From Thermococcus sp. (GTDB lineage Archaea > Methanobacteriota_B > Thermococci > Thermococcales > Thermococcaceae), in the NCBI GenBank assembly GCA_027023165.1, contig JALVWX010000246.1, positions 1 to 6,098 on the forward strand: 6,098 nucleotides of DNA, in the 5' to 3' direction. Positions 5,726-6,098 of this stretch are shown piece by piece (positions within the stretch are counted from its first letter, which is position 1; each line of letters begins with the position of its first letter). The notes under the pieces are model-generated. The model saw nothing but the letters and a program-made list of their open reading frames with translations. It was not told where the DNA came from and did not search any database. The position numbers and the translations under genes are program-made.

Positions 5726-5730
5726 GGTGG
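5726..5730 (+). promoter_or_regulatory. Ribosome-binding site of the prolyl oligopeptidase gene
   Basis: GGTGG lies 5 nt upstream of ATG 5736 and supports that start. Confidence 0.5.
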
Positions 5731-5735
5731 TTTCA

Positions 5736-6098
5736 ATGGAAGACCCCTATGCCTGGATGGAGAACCTCAACGATGAGCGCGTTTTGAAGCTCGTTGAGGA
5801 GGAGAACAAGCGCTTTAGGGAATTCGTCGGAGAGCTTAGCGACGAGCTCTTTCCCGAGGTGTGGGAATACTACTCGATGCCCGTCATCTACAACACGAGG
5901 CTCACGGAGAGGGGCACAATCGCGATGTACAGGGAAAGGGACAGACAAGTCATCAGGTGGCTCGACGGGAGGGTTGTTGTCGACTCGAAGGAACTGGAGA
6001 AGGAGTTCAACGATGAAATCCTCCTTCAGACGTTTTCTGTCGATAAGGCCGGCAGGTTTCTGGCCTACAGCTTTTCCATGGGCGGTGCCGACGAGGGG
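5736..6098 (+). CDS. Prolyl oligopeptidase (prolyl endopeptidase), N-terminal part
   Basis: The first 121 codons are present and the frame stays open to the window edge. The opening MEDPYAWMENLNDERVLK is the typical start of S9A prolyl oligopeptidases (D-P-Y-x-W-x-E), and the segments EEENKRFREF, LFPEVWEYYS and AYSFSMGGADEG closely resemble, as I remember it, the Pyrococcus furiosus enzyme. The full protein should be about 600 residues, with a beta-propeller and then a serine hydrolase domain. The catalytic Ser-Asp-His triad lies in the missing C-terminal part and cannot be checked. No signal peptide is seen, so a cytoplasmic peptidase that cuts after proline in short peptides is expected. 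It follows purO on the same strand but has its own spacer and probable promoter, and it has no evident link to the purine genes. Confidence 0.9.
   Translation, partial: MEDPYAWMENLNDERVLKLVEEENKRFREFVGELSDELFPEVWEYYSMPVIYNTRLTERGTIAMYRERDRQVIRWLDGRVVVDSKELEKEFNDEILLQTFSVDKAGRFLAYSFSMGGADEG

Noticed and set aside
1..6098. Mobile elements, CRISPR repeats, tRNA/rRNA genes or defence genes
   Set aside because: Nearly all of the window is accounted for by conserved metabolic genes; no direct-repeat arrays, transposase motifs, terminal repeats or tRNA-like folds were seen.

Overview
The window looks like chromosomal DNA from a hyperthermophilic euryarchaeon of the Thermococcales, most likely Thermococcus. 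Four things point there: GC-rich third codon positions with frequent AGG and ATA codons, Shine-Dalgarno sites of the GAGGTGAT type, archaeal TATA-like promoters, and a gene set made of archaea-specific enzymes (Thi4, a ThiD-ThiN fusion, PurP, PurO). The genus is an inference from protein resemblance and base composition, not a measured assignment.

Layout. Bases 1-66 hold the last 21 codons of an unidentified plus-strand gene that converges on the thiamine genes. From 59 to 2123 the minus strand carries a two-gene operon: thi4 (thiazole synthase) followed by a fused thiD-thiN gene (HMP/HMP-P kinase plus thiamine-phosphate synthase). A 94-bp AT-rich divergent promoter region (2124-2217) separates it from a plus-strand run: thiC (HMP-P synthase), purC (SAICAR synthetase), purP (formate-dependent FAICAR synthetase) and purO (archaeal IMP cyclohydrolase). 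These four are separated by 4 nt or overlap by 4 nt. After a 45-nt gap, the 5' end of a prolyl oligopeptidase gene begins at 5736 and runs off the window.

How the genes work together. The left operon makes the thiazole half of thiamine, phosphorylates the pyrimidine half and joins the two. ThiC, across the divergent promoter, makes the pyrimidine half from aminoimidazole ribotide (AIR), a purine-pathway intermediate. PurC, PurP and PurO carry the purine branch onward toward IMP (PurE and PurB are not in this window). The window therefore sits on the AIR branch point between thiamine and purine synthesis, with thiC apparently co-transcribed with purine genes. The promoter region holds two perfect palindromes flanking a shared TATA-like core. 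They are the best candidates for an undescribed regulatory element here. The coding content itself is recognisable; I see no mobile element, CRISPR array, RNA gene or unknown multi-gene system.
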